Shown here: piece after piece, positions 5,811-5,864 of the stretch
How the letters are laid out: each line of letters starts with the position of its first letter
Numbering within the stretch: position 1 is the first letter of the stretch
NCBI GenBank assembly: GCA_964483245.1
Contig: CAZABP010000102.1
Span: 1-5,864, forward strand
DNA: 5,864 nt
DNA from: CAZABP01 sp964483245
GTDB lineage: Bacteria; Planctomycetota; UBA1135; UBA2386
Direction of reading: 5' to 3'
Program-made: the position numbers and the translations under genes
The notes under the pieces: generated by a model
Seen by the model: the letters and a program-made list of their open reading frames with translations, nothing else
What the model was told of the DNA's origin: nothing
Database searches by the model: none

Positions 5811-5864
5811 CTAGGCGCCGAGCTCGAAGTCGCGCTGCAGCAGCTCGCGCAACGCGTGGAAGTC
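5811..5864 (-). CDS. C-terminal end of an unidentified gene entering from the right
   Basis: On the minus strand a frame runs from the window edge to TAG at 5811-5813 and encodes DFHALRELLQRDFELGA. All 17 sense codons end in G or C, as in the confirmed genes here, and the amino-acid mix is ordinary. It converges on the kinase gene with a 21-nt gap. The tail is too short to assign to a family. Other reading frames over these 54 bases cannot be excluded. Confidence 0.5.
   Translation of the reverse strand, partial: DFHALRELLQRDFELGA

Noticed and set aside
1..5864. Search for a defence, mobile or CRISPR-type system
   Set aside because: No transposase, integrase, nuclease, direct-repeat array or terminal repeats were seen. 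All genes have similar base composition, with no sign of recent transfer.

Overview
This is a very GC-rich window (roughly 70% by eye) with third codon positions that are almost all G or C. Two LPS-core genes (a GT9 heptosyltransferase-type enzyme and a Kdo-kinase/WaaP-type kinase) and a secreted lipoprotein point to a diderm, Gram-negative-type bacterium. The high GC, a Tsr3-type rRNA modification homologue and apparently leaderless genes would fit lineages such as Planctomycetota, Myxococcota or Acidobacteriota. The sequence alone does not settle the phylum.

Layout: (1) 1-1575 (+) is the C-terminal two thirds of an ATP-dependent Lon protease, cut by the window's left edge, with all catalytic residues present. 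(2) 1576-1672 is a gap holding a perfect 8-bp hairpin and a good Shine-Dalgarno. (3) 1673-3445 (+) encodes a probable lipoprotein with a cadherin/Ig-like domain followed by eleven repeats of about 44 residues, probably beta-propeller blades. (4) 3446-3519 is a convergent gap that, with the end of the lipoprotein gene, forms a long imperfect hairpin. (5) 3520-3963 (-) is a small Tsr3/DUF367-family protein, overlapping by ATGA the end of (6) 3960-4973 (-), the GT9 glycosyltransferase. (7) 4974-5018 is a 45-bp divergent promoter region with a TAnnnT -10 box exactly 6 nt before each start codon, which suggests two leaderless mRNAs. (8) 5019-5789 (+) is a KdkA/WaaP-like kinase. (9) 5811-5864 (-) looks like the last 17 codons of a further gene entering from the right.

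How they fit together: the GT9 enzyme and the kinase are divergently transcribed from one small region and both probably act on the inner core of LPS (heptose addition and sugar phosphorylation). The Tsr3-like gene is translationally coupled to the glycosyltransferase but probably acts on RNA. Lon (cytosolic protein quality control) and the repeat lipoprotein (cell envelope) are co-oriented neighbours with no evident functional link. I found no mobile element, CRISPR array, tRNA or rRNA. The most interesting points are the paired leaderless promoters, the bacterial Tsr3 homologue and the regular 11-repeat lipoprotein.
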